NCBI GenBank assembly: GCA_026545765.1
Contig: CM048843.1
Coordinates: 1,488,001-1,552,000, forward strand
Length of the DNA stretch: 64,000 bases
Direction of reading: 5' to 3'
Source: Plantago major
Lineage: Eukaryota; Streptophyta; Magnoliopsida; Lamiales; Plantaginaceae
Shown one piece after another: positions 46,409-59,700 of this stretch. A model generated the notes under the pieces. The model was not told the DNA's origin. It did not search any database and saw nothing but the letters and a program-made list of their open reading frames with translations. The translations under genes were made by a program, and so were the position numbers. Each line of letters begins with the position of its first letter. The first letter of the stretch is position 1.

Positions 46409-47777
46409 ATCTCTTACTCCCCTTGACTTGGTTGACTCGTTTTCTTGTTCCCTCCAACCTGTTGGAGTTGCCAATTAAGGTTACTCCTCTCACCTGACTT
46501 GAAATTATTTGACTATTCTAATTATTTCATTGGATTGCTCGAATTATACAATTCGGTAACTACCGTTTAGGTTTATTGATACATTTCACTTGTTGACATG
46601 GATTAAGCTTATATAAAGTGAATTAGGCTAACCGGCCTGAGATACTAGAATGGTTCAAGTTGTTATGTCTAGATCATGCTGATGCAGTCATCGTAACCAT
46701 TGGTCCGGTATAAATTGATTTGGAGAATTAGAGATCGTTCGCATATATGGATGAATCTAGGGACTTAGACATTAATCAAATATTTGGGCATGCTTAAACA
46801 TGTACAAGCATGTAGGCCGATTTTAAGCTAAATGAATCAAGAGCGTATTTTTCACAATACATTTTCAATTTCACATATCATTCGTTCAATTTCAGGTGTC
46901 ACGCATGGATTCCGTGCTTTTATGTGTGAAAACTCAATTGTATAATTTTAACGGTGAGTGATTGATTCCGGTACGCTCAAATTTGTTTCGTTGATGGGGT
47001 TGTAAATATGTATGTCCTAAATTTTCATTATATAGTTTAATTAAAATTTACCAATTTAATTTAAGATTAATTAGTGGTCAAAGTTCTAGCTGTTTGACCA
47101 GAAGAAAAAAAGCTTGTTTGAGATGAAGGAATACATCTTTAAGTAAATCAAGTACACGAGAAATTATTATTTGTCCACAATAGAAATCATGTAATTTAAT
47201 AAAATCATATAATTAAATTTTAATAATTAAATTTTCATTATATGGTTTTATTAAATGATTTACTATTATATTTTAAGAGTAATTTGTGGTCAAGTCGGTG
47301 ACAGTTGACTGGTCCAAATCAAAATGGAAAGATTTCTTTGGAAATGAGGAAGTATATACTATCGAAAAAATTAAGTACCCCAACTGATCAAATACATATA
47401 ATAATTTTAACACTTCTATACAACCTAAAACCATGCACCATAAATTACAAATCATTACATGATTGCAAAATTCCTGCAATAAATGAAAATCAAGTAACGT
47501 GATTGCATAATTCATGTAATTAATCTATTGTAACAAGTCAAATACGTGGATTTACGGGTCCTTTGGTCACGAAAAAGTATTTATGTAACTATTAGATGCA
47601 TATAAATACATTTCATGATTTTTTTTTCTAGAGAAATGAATGAAAAGTAATATATTAGGGTATTTAATGCATCAATATGAGTATATTTGTTCTAAATTAA
47701 TGAAATGTACATTGAATAATTTTTAAAATTTTCATATTACATTGATCTCTAGCTAACTCTAATTATCAAAATTTGTA
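46409..47777. other. Gene-free DNA left of the MULE
   Basis: No gene recognised. A diverged duplication is present: 47020-47175 and 47228-47400 share TAATTTTCATTATAT, AATTAGTGGTCAA-like and GATGAAGGAATA-like landmarks. Confidence 0.5.
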
Positions 47778-48293
47778 AATTTTAAAGGGCGATTTACATA
47801 CAATCACCTTTTTAGGTATGCCATATAAACGTTTAGGCCCTATACATCATTTCAAATTTTACGATGAAGGACAGATCTTGAACTGAGGTAATAAATATTT
47901 ACACCGAAGAACAAAAGTCAAACTTGGTGTGAGACAGAGTGAAATATTCAATTTCTTTTCCCTTTCCTTTGATTACTGCATTTTCTTTTCCCTTTTCTTT
48001 AATTACTGAATTTTAGTTTCCCTTTTCTTTAATTACTTCCTTTTCTTTAATGAACGGATTGTGACGTGATTTGCACATTCCGTCCTTCACTATAATTAGG
48101 TTTCATGCACACCTTACTTCTTTGTAATGATGTTTACTGTTGATAGACCTCATTGAAATTTTTATGTTAACTTTGTACTAGCCGTTAGTTACCGTTTTTT
48201 GGTGTTTGGGGCTATAAATTCAGCCATTTTGGACCATTTTAGGTGTGTTTTTGTGTTAAAAAAAATGTTACTTTATAGAATAAAAATATTTCA

Positions 48294-48667
48294 TGGCTTC
48301 CTCATGATCATCATTGTCAAGTGTTCGTCGTCCGAGGTTTCAAAATGAAGTTTGCAGGAAGAATTGTTAGCAAAATACGGTGATACGCCTCTCCACAACC
48401 TCCAAAAATCCCCGACAATTGTTCCATTGCTGCCCTGTCCATGGATTTTCACACTGGTGCACTCCATTTGAGTATGATATTGAATCTTCGAACACTTCTC
48501 AACCAACAAGCAATAGCCAAGATCAAGTGGAAAGAAGTATCAGGATTGAAGACCAGATTGAAAGAGGCATGGCAAGAATTGGAGAGCATATTGAAAGGAG
48601 CATTGGGAGGCTAGAAGCTAGTATTTTATCCTGTTACTTGCAATCTGTGAACATATCAAGAACATGA
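48294..48667 (+). pseudogene. GRF-type zinc finger plus coiled-coil gene of the MULE, broken
   Basis: The readable part has VIRLSTTSKNPRQLFHCCPV, then HWCTPFEYD, matching the GRF zinc finger (a Cys-rich nucleic-acid-binding fold in which TS--NPGR-F--CP is typical). A helical segment follows (VERSIRIEDQIERGMARIGE), probably coiled coil, ending at 48667. An in-frame TAG sits just before the finger and the upstream ATG at 48294 closes after four codons, so it is a pseudogene. It converges with the transposase gene, as mudrA and mudrB do in maize MuDR. Whether it plays a mudrB-like role is unknown. Confidence 0.6.
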
Positions 48668-49499
48668 TGTTTACTTGCAATCTGTGTAATGTAATGCAAT
48701 TGAATGAAATAAAATGATGTTTTCTCTATTAGCACCAAAGAGTATCAAAATACCAAAGAGTGTCAAAATACACATACTCAAACCACCATAACTACTCTGC
48801 AAAATGTGTCAAAGCTTATAAAATGTCCCAAAGCAAAACATCATTACAACTGACATAATATCAGTCACAAAATGACATTGTTTACACTACAAAAAAACTG
48901 GTCTGTAGCGACGGATAGATCCGTCGCTACAGACCAACGATCCGTCGCCCCAACTCTGGCGACGGATAGAAATTCCGTCGCCCCACTGGAGCTGTGGCGA
49001 CGGATAAATAATCCGTCGTCCAATTCGCGATGGATTGGACGACAGATTATCATTTTTGACTTTTTTTTTTTTTAAATCGATTATTGGCGACGGATAGATT
49101 ATATCCGTCGCCTAATTTAACGACGGATAGAATCTATCCGGCGTTAAATAAGGCGACGGATAGAATTATGTAACGACGGATATATTCTATCCGTCGTTAA
49201 ATTGGGCGACGGATAGAAGCGATCCGTCACCCAATATATTATTGGAATTAGTGACGGAATCTGAAATTCCGTCACTATTTTTTTTTTAATTTTGTTTTTT
49301 TCAAATTAATCCCTGTTTTTCGTAGTTCACCTATTTAATCAATATAATGTTCGATAATAAATCAATAATACAGAAAATATTTCAATAAATGATAAATAAA
49401 AAATGTAATATCCGAATAAGTCTAAATTATCCGAACAAGTGTAAATCTAATGAATCTCCGAACGTACATAGTACATATACATAATTAGCTACCAGACGG

Positions 49500-51267
49500 G
49501 GTGGTCTTTGGCCGAGCAAGACATGAATCGCTCCATCTCAGAATCAAGGCGCTCGTTCTCCTCCTTCGTTTCTCACGCGCTCCATCTCTTGAGTTAGAAC
49601 TGCTGTTCCGGACTGCGATCGCACCATTTCCAGACACAGTCCTGTGTAAACCGGACGTCTAGACTGCTGGGATGATGATGAGGAGCACCCCGGACTAGTC
49701 AAGCTCAAACTAAGGCTCCCGAGTCCATATATTTGTCCTTTGCTGTCCGGTTTGTTGACCTCTAGGAAGATGTTGTCAACTTGTTCAGTTGACAGCACAT
49801 CACCCGTCTCTTCCTCCTGCCTCACTACCTGAGCATCAACCTCGGCCTGAAATCGTAAATAGCAGATATCATGATCAGTTACTGTTTTTCAAAAATAACT
49901 TGTAATAGTGTACAAATATGAACTTTAAGCAACATAAACATACCGCAATAGACGAGGCCCGACAGTCGGTCCATACCCCGCCCTTCTGCTTGGCCTTCTT
50001 GAAGATGTCATACTTGGATGTCACCTCCCCCCATGAGATCTGAACAACATATATAGTCAACAATTTATCATCTCACAAGTAAGAGAGCAGAGACACAATA
50101 CATACACGTAATGCTAGATTGAAAAAAAAAAAATATATATATATATATATACTTACCGATTGGTAATAATCAGTGAGAGTAGATCGCCTCCCAAGGTGGT
50201 GAACGGCCCTTCCTGCCGCATCAGACTGGGACGCCCGGTTCTGTCTGTTGATATAGGCATTGTCCTGGACATCAGTTCGGCGCCAGTAGGCATCCCAAAG
50301 GGCCCACTCCGCTGCATCAACCTGTGGAGGTATTGGCCTTCAAAGTATATACCATATCCTTGTACAGTTTAGATCCCACAGTCTCGTAAACACGCCAGAT
50401 CTGTGGGATCAATCTGCTGGGAATGAAGTACTCCTTCTACATTCCCAATTTCATACAACATCCAAAGTCAATACATATATAACGTCACCATATTACATCA
50501 ATTTAATAAGATACAACAACATAACAGATATGGTGACTAACATATCACCCAAACAAAGTGGCTAACATACCACTCACATATAGTGGCTAACATACCACTC
50601 ACATTGTCCTAAATTTTACTAACACAATGGTGACTAACATATCACCCAAATAAAGTGGCTAACATACCACTCACATACAGTGGCTAACATACCACTCATA
50701 TTAAAACGATTATAATAACAAATAAAGGAATGCCATATTTTAACTTACCATCAGCTCATCAAAGTACTCGGCCCTCATGCGGTCCGAGATGTGAGACCAA
50801 CACTCACCACCCTGCCCCGGTGGCTCTCTCCTGCTCCGGAAGATGTCACCTAGTTTGTTATGGACCTCCCGAGGCCATAAACTGTTGTCAATGTATAAGA
50901 TACAAGAAACAAATATATATTACTTTAGTACAACAATTTATACTTGTCAACTATCATAAGTTATGTTTTACATATTTAAGAAGAACGTATGATATTTACT
51001 TGGCAGGATCAACAGGAAAAATCACAGGCAACCCGTCCCACGTGACGTTGGGATTCAGTGGATCAAACACGAGGTAGGGACAATCGTCATGGTCGCCCTC
51101 CAGTATGTGTCCGGGCTGAATGGTAGAGCCCTCGCTATCACCGAGGGGGGTCTCAGAATTGAGACTCACGCTCGACTACTGAAGCCATCCCCGATCCAAA
51201 GACTATCATGCGGCTGGCTGCATGAGGGGGACGGGGACGATAGGTGGACTTCCTCTGTCGCGGCATC
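49500..51267 (-). pseudogene. CACTA TNPA-like (Transposase_24/Ptta type) gene
   Basis: Coding pieces read in order on the minus strand, separated by introns: MPRQRKSTYRPRPPHAASRM (from 51267), then a piece with CPYLVFDPLNPNVTWDGLP (about 51090-51010), a piece with WSHISDRMRAEYFDELM (about 50800-50750), a piece with DAAEWALWDAYWRRTDVQDN (about 50320-50250), a piece with ISWGEVTSKYDIFKKAKQKG (about 50045-49980) and the end with STEQVDNIFLEVNKPDSKGQ and IYGLGSLSLSL (about 49820-49700). The last two are hallmarks of plant Transposase_24 proteins, the accessory subterminal-repeat binder of CACTA elements. I could not define every exon border. It may be intact or nearly so; filed as pseudogene because the frame between some parts is unproven. 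Confidence 0.6.
50527..50702 (+). repeat. Tandem palindromic repeat, GTGGCTAACATACCAC type
   Basis: Six imperfect units of about 25-28 bp. Each is a small palindrome (AGTGG...CCACT or GGTGA...TCACC around CTAACATA). It lies in a probable intron of the TNPA-like gene. Confidence 0.85.
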
Positions 51268-51374
51268 TGCAAAAACATGTAATAAATACAATAAAATGTG
51301 TTAGTACGAGTTATAATACAGAACAAATTATAAGAACACATATAATTACTCAAGTTTTATCAACTACTAACTAG

Positions 51375-54300
51375 TTATAATACACATAATATACCGTTAT
51401 CGCCGTCCTCTAAGTCTACATATTGGTCCTCGTGCAGATCAAACAACTCATCATCTGCTTCTATGGGATTTTCTGCTTGTTTATCGACATCCTCTTGTTG
51501 GTACGAGTTGGTAATTGAGTCGTCTTTCTCAATGTACTCCACTTTCAAGCGAGCACGAATAGGTACCGTAGCTAACCATTCCGCCGTATCGCGTTTCCTG
51601 CTTGGATATTCAAGAAACACCACTTGTCGTGCTTTAGTCACCAGAATAAATGGTTCATACTTGGTTCGGTACCTCTTCTTTTGGTTCACATCAACCATTT
51701 CATACTGCTCGTTCTTCCTCGTATCATACCACTCAACATCAAACAAGAAGGTTCGTTTCAATGGCAAGCCGGAATATTCAATCCTCACTATTCGTTTTAG
51801 CTTCCCGTGGAAATCAAACAAAGCAGCGTCTCCATAATCTTCTGCACACTTAACACACACCCCGGAGTTGCTTGTCGCCATGGCCGTGTTACATTCAGTC
51901 GTGTGGAACCTAAGGCCATTGACTATATAACCTGGAATGTGTAGACCTTTTTGAATGGCCCCTCTGCGAGAGCCTTTAAGTATATGCATGTGACGTTGTT
52001 AATAGGATTCCGGACATACTCTCGGAACCAATCTGGAAATTCTGTAGGAATTTTTGAGTCAAGTAGTTCCTCTAGTGTATCCTCTGTCATCTGAGGATTT
52101 TCTTCCAAACAACGCTTTTTGAAAAAACTGCAAATATTGATTCGATGATAAGTCTATAATTAAAGGAGAGACTTACGTAGCTATATTAAAATTTAAAGAA
52201 AGTGTTGCTCACCTATAAATAGTATCATATCTTGGTCAACCTCAAAGACAATTCGTGAGGACATAATATTGAGTGCTTTCAACTCCTTATCCGTAAGATA
52301 TTCTTTCATAGTCGCACCAAGAGGTCTCGATACCACGAAGAGATAGGGAAAACTCATCATCCGCTTGAACTTGAATGTGCTGCATTTCGAGCCTTGATGT
52401 CTTCGTAGGACGTGTTCATCAAAGTCTGACGAAGGTGGCGGTTCCTCTCGAATGTAGGCATTGGCAATCGATCCTTCAGTTTACCTTTGTTGTTGACATA
52501 CTTCTTCAATTTTCCCAAGTACCTCTCGAATGGATACATCGATCTTGAACCGTCCGAGAAGTCTCGCTTCATGTGGAAGGTGAACCAACAAGTGCTCCAT
52601 AGAATCAAACCATTTCGGTGGAAAGATACGCCGAGCTTGCATAGAATCAATGGTATGTTCCTTTCAAGATTTTCCAACACTTTGTCATGAACCACCTTGT
52701 GCCTAAATTTTTGAAAAATAAGCTCAACTCGATGATAGCAATCCATACATGTTTGATAGCGACTCTCGAAATGCTACCGGATAAGCCTCTCCATGAACAT
52801 ACGATACCGTGGCTCTTCATCCCATAAACCTTTGTCTTCTTCAAATCCACACTTCTCTAAATTTGAGGCGTAATTATCGGGAAAATCAATGCCCTCACCC
52901 AATCAAACAAAATTGACCTAAATGCGTTGTCAATTGTGTACGCTTTCGACCACTTACCATTCTCATCCTTGTTTGTCAACTCGGTCCTTTTACACCACGT
53001 GAACAACTCGGCTCTAGACTTCGCATTGTCCTTTGTCTTTCCCTCAATGTTGCAAAGTGTATTGAATAAGTTCTCACACGTTCTTCTCAATGTGCATGAA
53101 ATCTAAGTTGTGACGGATAAGAAGATCGCTCCAATAAGGCAAGTCCCGTAAGATGCTTCTTCCTCCAACCACACTTTTTACCAATTTTCTCGTTATGCTT
53201 CATCCACCCAAGTTCACCACCTTCATAAGACCCAACCTATCAATCTCCGCAAGAATTTGTACACCAAGAAGTCTTGTCGGGCTTTTTGTTTACAATTTAT
53301 TTTTCAAGAATTGATCCTTGTTCTTCTGAGCGAATGGTCACTTTCTAGCAACCTACGATGACAATCAAACCAACAAAATTTTCCACTACCCTTCACCAAA
53401 ATGCATCAGTATCTTCCAAGCAATGTGGACATGCATATTTCCCTCGGTTTTCCTTCCAGATAGCATGGAGTACGCAGGAAAGTCACTCACGGTCCAAAGA
53501 AGAGCTGCTCTCAAGGTGAAGTTCGTCTGGGTCGACACATCGTATGCAGGGATACCATCCTCCCACAACTCAATCCTTGATTAGGGGTTCCAAGAAAACA
53601 TCCAACGTCGATCCAGGATATTTCCCAGCACCAACGCGATCGAAACATGAATGGCTCCTTCATGCACTCACCGGGGGCAGTTATGCAGAGCATAACTGGC
53701 CAACGAGAGTATTTTCGTTCACTCCCGAACGGGTTAAAACCATCCGTACAAAGTCCCAATCGTACATTTCTAGATTCGGCTGCAAACTCTGGATATGTCT
53801 TGTCAAACGATTTCCATGCGGGTGAGTTTTCTGGATGGTCCATTCTACCATCTTCTGCATTATCCGAGATTACTCGCTCCTTGTGCCACCGCATTTTATC
53901 CGCAGAAGCACTTGAAGCATACAATCTTTTCAAACGAGGTGCTAGAGGGAAGTACCACATTTTCTTATGTGGGAGATTTTTCTTCTGTCGTTTCTTTGCA
54001 GCCCCCTCCTTGTAACGCATGTACCGTTCCTTACCACAGAACTTGCATTGTATTAGATCTGCATCCTCCTCCCAATAGATCATGCACATTTTCGGACAAC
54101 AGTCTATGGTTACCACAGGCAACCCTAAACCCCGCATATTTTTCTTCGCTTGGTAAAAGTTAGTGGGAACTAGGTTTTCTTCAGGACAAAGGTCCGACAT
54201 TACGTCAACCCATTCATTGAAGCTCGTTTCAGATTGGTGGCCATTAGCCTTACAACTCATTAGCCGAGCCAACAAAGACAACTCAGTGAGCTTACACCCC

Positions 54301-54804
54301 GGATAAACCGGCTTCCTTGATGATTCTAACAAGTCAAAGAACACCTGATCCTCGGGATTCGGTGGTTCCTCCACATCCACCTAGGTTTCAGTGTTGGTTG
54401 TGTCCATGAACTCTGCCCCTGCAGCATCATACACCATTTGTTCGACTCGAGCTCGAATAGCATCGCCTTCAGATGTACTTTGTTCCCCGACTTGTTCATT
54501 TTTTCTCTTCCTTCCACGTTGTCTGTATTGGTCATATGTATTGGATGGTGCTGCTTCCTCACCATGATGATTCCATACCTGATACAAGGCAGGAATCCAT
54601 TTTTCCTCAAGTGCTGGACTACTGCTGTAGGAGTCCCGTATTGCTTGTTTCTGCACTGTTTCATTGCACAAGGGCACTTTATCAACCCATCCTTTACACA
54701 AGCCGGATTGCAAATGCAATGAAATCTTCAATCCCTTTCAGAAAACTCGATTGAACTCTACCATTTAGAGTACGACAATACATCCATGAACGATCGGTAT
54801 TCAT
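51375..54804 (-). pseudogene. CACTA Tnp2/TNPD-type transposase gene with frame breaks
   Basis: The order on the minus strand is: N-terminal transposase-associated domain from MNTDRSWMYCRTLNGRVQ (54804) through IKCPCAMKQCRNKQYGT and HLRKNGF; a DDE-type Transposase_21 core in the open frame 54380-53511 (CCPKMCMIYWEEDADLIQC, LKRLYASSASADKMRWHKE, MDHPENSPAWKSFDKTYPEF, NVRLGLCTDGFNPFGSE), continued by FTLRAALLWTVSDFPAYSML (53386-53568); a DUF4218-like part (52850-52357, MYPFERYLGKLKKYV); and a DUF4216-like part (52108-51375, FDVEWYDTRKNEQYEMV). This is the transposase of En/Spm elements, which cuts at CACTA ends. At least three frame changes occur (near 54730, 53510 and 52850) on top of probable introns, so activity is doubtful. 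Confidence 0.8.
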
Positions 54805-55049
54805 TGAATAATTAGATAATAACCTGACACATTTGAATTCATTAGATCGAGGTCTATCATTTACGATAATAAATCAATTTCACAATAATTCAATCAATTG
54901 CTACGTAATATAAGTTATATTAGCTTCAATCAATTGTTACGGCATTACATAATATAAGTTACATTAGCTTCAATTTTACCATAATGTTTGGTTTCATATA
55001 TCAACTAATGATTACTAGTTATACAAGCCTAGAGACAAAACGGATAAAA

Positions 55050-55495
55050 CTCATCATTCTCTTGCAGCCCCCTCCTCATCACTTGTGACGCTCCCTACCT
55101 CAGAACTTGCATTCCAACAGATCTACATCCTCCTCCCAATACACCATGCACATGTTCCGACATGCACAAACGTACTCAATAGGCGGCCCCAAACCCCGCC
55201 TCTCCCTCCATTGGAGGTATGCCATGGACGGTGCTTCCTCACCGTGATGAATCCATACATGATACTCAGGCATGAATCCATAACGTCGCAAGTGCTCGAA
55301 TCTTTTCAGTAGGAGTCATAAATTGCTTGTTTCTACAGGTTTCCAATGTGCAAGGACACTTTATCAACCCCCAGTTGCACAAGCCGGACGTCCCATGGCA
55401 AACGAGATGAAACCTTTAACCCCTTCTACAAAACTCCTAAAAACTCTGCCATTTACTGCCGTACGATCGTACATCCATGAACGGTCGAAATTCAT
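55050..55495 (-). pseudogene. Second, internally deleted copy of the Tnp2 5' region
   Basis: MNFDRSWMYDRTAVNGRVFR-like sequence starts at 55495, paralogous to the Tnp2 start at 54804. It continues through GFISFAMGRPACATGG and, in another frame, RRYGFMPEYHVWIHHGEEAP. It then jumps directly to RNMCMVYWEEDVDLLECKF, which in the full gene lies several hundred bases later. So the element holds a tandem, diverged and internally deleted fragment of its own transposase gene upstream of the main copy. Confidence 0.7.
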
Positions 55496-55789
55496 TGTAT
55501 ACTTTTTTAACCTGACACGTTCCAATTGATTAGATCGTATTTAATTTATTAGATCGATTCCAATTCTGATAAGAAGATTGTAGAGATTAATTGTTAATTA
55601 TTATACGTTCCTTATAAATTAATTATTAAGTGTTCGATATGTTACAAAATTTATTAAGTGTTTTACTACTACGAGTTATAAATAATTATAAATTACACGT
55701 TAATATAATCAACAAATTATCCGTCGCTCAAAACACTTAACTACATCCTCGTAATTTTGTACATATACGAATTTATCAAATCAACCAAA

Positions 55790-56095
55790 ACTACTACATA
55801 CATACATATCAAATTAACTAAACTAACTACATACATACTTAACATACATATCAAATTACACATACATATCGAATTACTACATACATACTTAACATACATA
55901 TCAAATTAACTAAACTAACTACATACATAATTAATTAACATACATACTTCACTACATACATACATATTCAATTACTACATACATTCATATCAAATTAACT
56001 AAACTAACTATCAAATTACATATACTAATCAAATTAATCAAATTACATATACATATCAAATTACATATAATTGATCAAATTAACTAAACAAGCTA
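55790..56095 (+). repeat. ACATACAT-rich tandem repeat region
   Basis: Imperfect repetition of CTACATACATACATATCAAA and TTAACTAAACTAA over 300 bp, inside the CACTA element between the Tnp2 fragment and the right subterminal repeats. Confidence 0.8.
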
Positions 56096-56750
56096 CTACA
56101 TACTTCATATAAACATACAATTGAGAATAAGTGTCAAAAATCAAAAAAATCCCAAATTTCCAAAAGTTAGGGTTTAGCCAAAATACCGTTGATTTCGAAG
56201 AAAATAGCGGATGAAATTTGAAATTGATGGAAGAAACGAGCTCCTCGTCCAAAGATCTTCGAATTGACACCAAGATTGAGAAGAATCGTCAACAATTGGC
56301 CGGATTTGACGGAGGAGAAAGGAAGAAAAACGGAGGAGAAAGGAAGAAGCAGAAGAGCGAAATGGCTTCTGCTTCTGCTTCAGTCCGATAAAACCCTTCT
56401 GGGCCGAGGAAACATATCCATCGGCCCAAAGGCCGATCCGTCGCTAGGGGGCGACGGATAAATTATCCGTCGCCTATTTTTATTTTTTTAATTTTAAATA
56501 TAAATATTAACGACGGATAATTTATCCGTCGTTAATATTTAATTTTTTTTTTAAAAGTCCAAAGTATGGGCGATGGATTAATAAAATCCGTCGCCCATAT
56601 AGTGACATATAACATTATCCGTCGCCAACATAAGCGATTCGTCACTATGGGGCGACGGACCCAATCCGTTGCATAATACCAGCATTCTTGTAGTGTTATA
56701 AGGCAAGAACTACACAAAATGAATGACCTGATATAAAGAGTCATGTCAAA

Positions 56751-59700
56751 TTACTTTTTAGCAGACTTCTTAGTGGCAGTCTTCTTAGGAGCTTGTTTGT
56801 TAGGAGCTTGTGTAGTTTGCTTTGTACTAGTTCCTCTCTTTCTTTTGCCTCTTTGATTGCTTGTTCCTTCACAGTTGTATCATTTCCTTCAAATTCAGTG
56901 TTGCCACCACCATCTCCCTCATTTGTCTTGCTCTGCACCAAGACAATAAACATGAAAGGAAAAAAATGTAAGAATATGATGTAATTAAACAACTATAAAA
57001 TGTAAGTATATAGATTTGTGTTACTAACCTTTTTGGTGCAGCTCCTTGAGTTGTGACCTTTTCCTCCACAATTCCTACAAGTCACTTGAGCCTTCCTTAT
57101 GCCATGTGTAGCTTTAGATTTACCTTCAAATGGTTGTTTGTGTCTTACCATCTTAGTTCTACCCCTTTGGCTTTTAACTACTGGTGGTTGACATACCATA
57201 TCTCTGGACTCCAAATCATCTGGCCAGAATGGATGTTGGGGGATAGGCTGGATCATGATATCATAGGCTCTCAAGTAGGCTGCTTTGGTGTGATTTTCAT
57301 AAATATATGCCTCACCATCCTCCCTATTATGTGTTATAGCAACCCATGCATGCCTACATGGGATTCCAGATATATCCCACCTTTTGCAATCACAGCTCCA
57401 CTCATTCAAATCAACAATGAATCTGTAATTATAATCCTGCACCTCATACTTTCTATTGCATTCAGAAACAAGTGTGCATCTCCTTGACTCATCCTTACTA
57501 GTGTTTAACTTCTTAAGAACCCTAGGCATTGCAATAGCAGTTGAAGATATCCCCTTATTTCTCCTTTAAGTCATTCTATTCATAATTTGACACCTAAGAC
57601 TTTCCATGAAACTAAGAATAGAATGTGCTCTTATGGGATCAATCCAACAATTAAAAGACTCTGAGAGGTTATTAGTGACATGATCCACCTTTGGGGATGG
57701 ATCAAATGCATGCCTAGCCCAATAACTAGCATCAACAGCTCTCAACCAATCATAAGTAGCAATATTAGCATCTTTAATCCTATTCATACCTTTATTAAAT
57801 CCATAAAGAGTATATGTTGTAGATGCTTGCCAAAATACCTTTTCAAATCAGCTGATGGGAACTTCAACTTGAAGTTATCATAGATATGTTTTGCACATTT
57901 TCTATTGATAACATGAGGTGCTTGTTCCTTGATGACTTCCACAAGCCCCTGTACAATGATTGAACCATATAAATGTCAATTACATTTCAAGTAGTTTAAA
58001 TAGTAATAAAAAGTTAAAGAACATATCATGACTTTACCTTTTGTCTATCAGCCATGAAATGCCATCTCTTCTCAGTGGCAAATCCACCAAACATATGCTC
58101 AAGGCATTGTATAAAAAATCCCCAGCTTGTCTTGTCTTCAATGTCTACAACTGCTACAGCAACTGGGAATAAGCCTCCCTCTGCATCAATCCCTACACAA
58201 CTCAGACGTCCACCACCATACCTCCCTTTCAAGTGACATCCATCAAAGAATAAAAAAGGGCTACACCCTGCCAGAAATCCAACTCTCAATGCCTCCAACC
58301 CTAAGAAGAAACTGTGAAAGGTAGGTTGCACTAAAGTGGAAGATGGATCAAACTTCAACTCAGTAAATGATTTGGGATTGCATCTTCTTATCATCTCACA
58401 GTATTTGGGCATCAAGTTGAATGCCTCAACTGGATTTCCACCAATGATTTCTTGTGCTTTTTGTCTTGCTCTCCACACCTTCACGTACTCAACATCAATT
58501 TTGAGCTTATCCTTGATCCAAGTTGTCAATGGCTTAATCTTGATGTTGGGATTCTTTTTCAATTCATCTACTATCTTCTTAGACAACCAATTGGCATCTA
58601 CTTCCCTAGGATATGATTTCCTGATACACTGATGTTTCCCCTGGTATGCCTTTATCATCATACACTTCCCTTCAACCCTTGAAGCATGCAGCCTCCACTG
58701 GCATCCTTTGCCCTTACAGCAAATTGTGAACCTGAATTCATTATTTTTCTTCCTTTCTGCTATGAATCCCACTTTGATGATATTCCTTCACCCTCTTTCT
58801 CAACTCTTCTTTACTTGAAAACACCTGTCCAACAACAAACTCCCTATTCCATTCTTCAATAGCTTCAAACTCATCTTCTACTCCTTCCTCCACTTCTATG
58901 TTCTCCTCATCTTCATGTTCACTCTCTTCATCCACAACACCAGAGGTTCCTGTACCCGTACCCCTTGGTCTACCACCTTTATTAACCACATTTTCAGCTC
59001 CATCCTCTCCCTGCACCTCATGCTCATTAGTCCCTAGCCCAGTATCACCACCATCAACTGCCTCATCATCAGTCTCACTATCACTCCCAGCACACCTAAC
59101 AAACCCTATATTTTCATCCTCACTCTCGTACATGTAGGTTTTTGGTGGCTCATCATCTTCACAATCAAGGTCAATGTCATCAGAGATGGATGATGCGGGT
59201 TGTGTAGGCGGTGCAGGTGGTGTAGGTGTCTCAGTGGGTGTTGTGGGCTGTGAATGTGGTGTAGGTGTCTCAGTGGGAATGGAATTGGAAGTGTTATCAC
59301 AAAACAACAAGTCCATGAAAGATAAATCATTCATGTCTAAGTCAACTGGTGTGGGTGTAATGATTTCAGGCTGGTCAGGCATTGGTTGAGGAGGAGAAGG
59401 GTGATAGAATTGATCATCAGTGGCTTGTGTATCTGGTGGTTGTTCATCTTGTGATTGTGTTTGTGTGTCAAATGGCATATGTGACGTTTCAAGGGCATTT
59501 CACCTTGTGATTCATGGGGGGTGCTCATTAACAGGGGACTCAACATGACTACTGGAATCAACATTAACATTAACACTAGGAGAATCAACATTAACATGGG
59601 AGGTCTAGTTAATATTAACATCATCATGTTGCTCTTCATCATCTGAACTATCAATCACTATTGTTTCAGGGTAGAAATAACTCCTTTTAGTGGGAGTGAG

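Larger units (their letters stand above)
48887..56695 (-). mobile_element. CACTA (En/Spm) transposon, complete ends
   Basis: CACTACAAAAAAACTGGTC at 48887 and, inverted, CACTACAAGAATGCTGGTA ending at 56695. Both are flanked by TTA (48884-48886 and 56696-56698), the 3-bp duplication of CACTA elements. GCGACGGATA / TATCCGTCGC subterminal repeats fill 48905-49285 and 56430-56670. The inside encodes Tnp2-type and Transposase_24-type proteins on the minus strand. At 7.8 kb it is the size of an autonomous element, but the genes contain frame breaks. It lies in the MULE between its two convergent genes. Confidence 0.92.

Noticed and set aside
50527-50702. CRISPR-like array of palindromic repeats
   Set aside because: This is a plant nuclear genome; the units are contiguous and have no unique spacers or cas genes.
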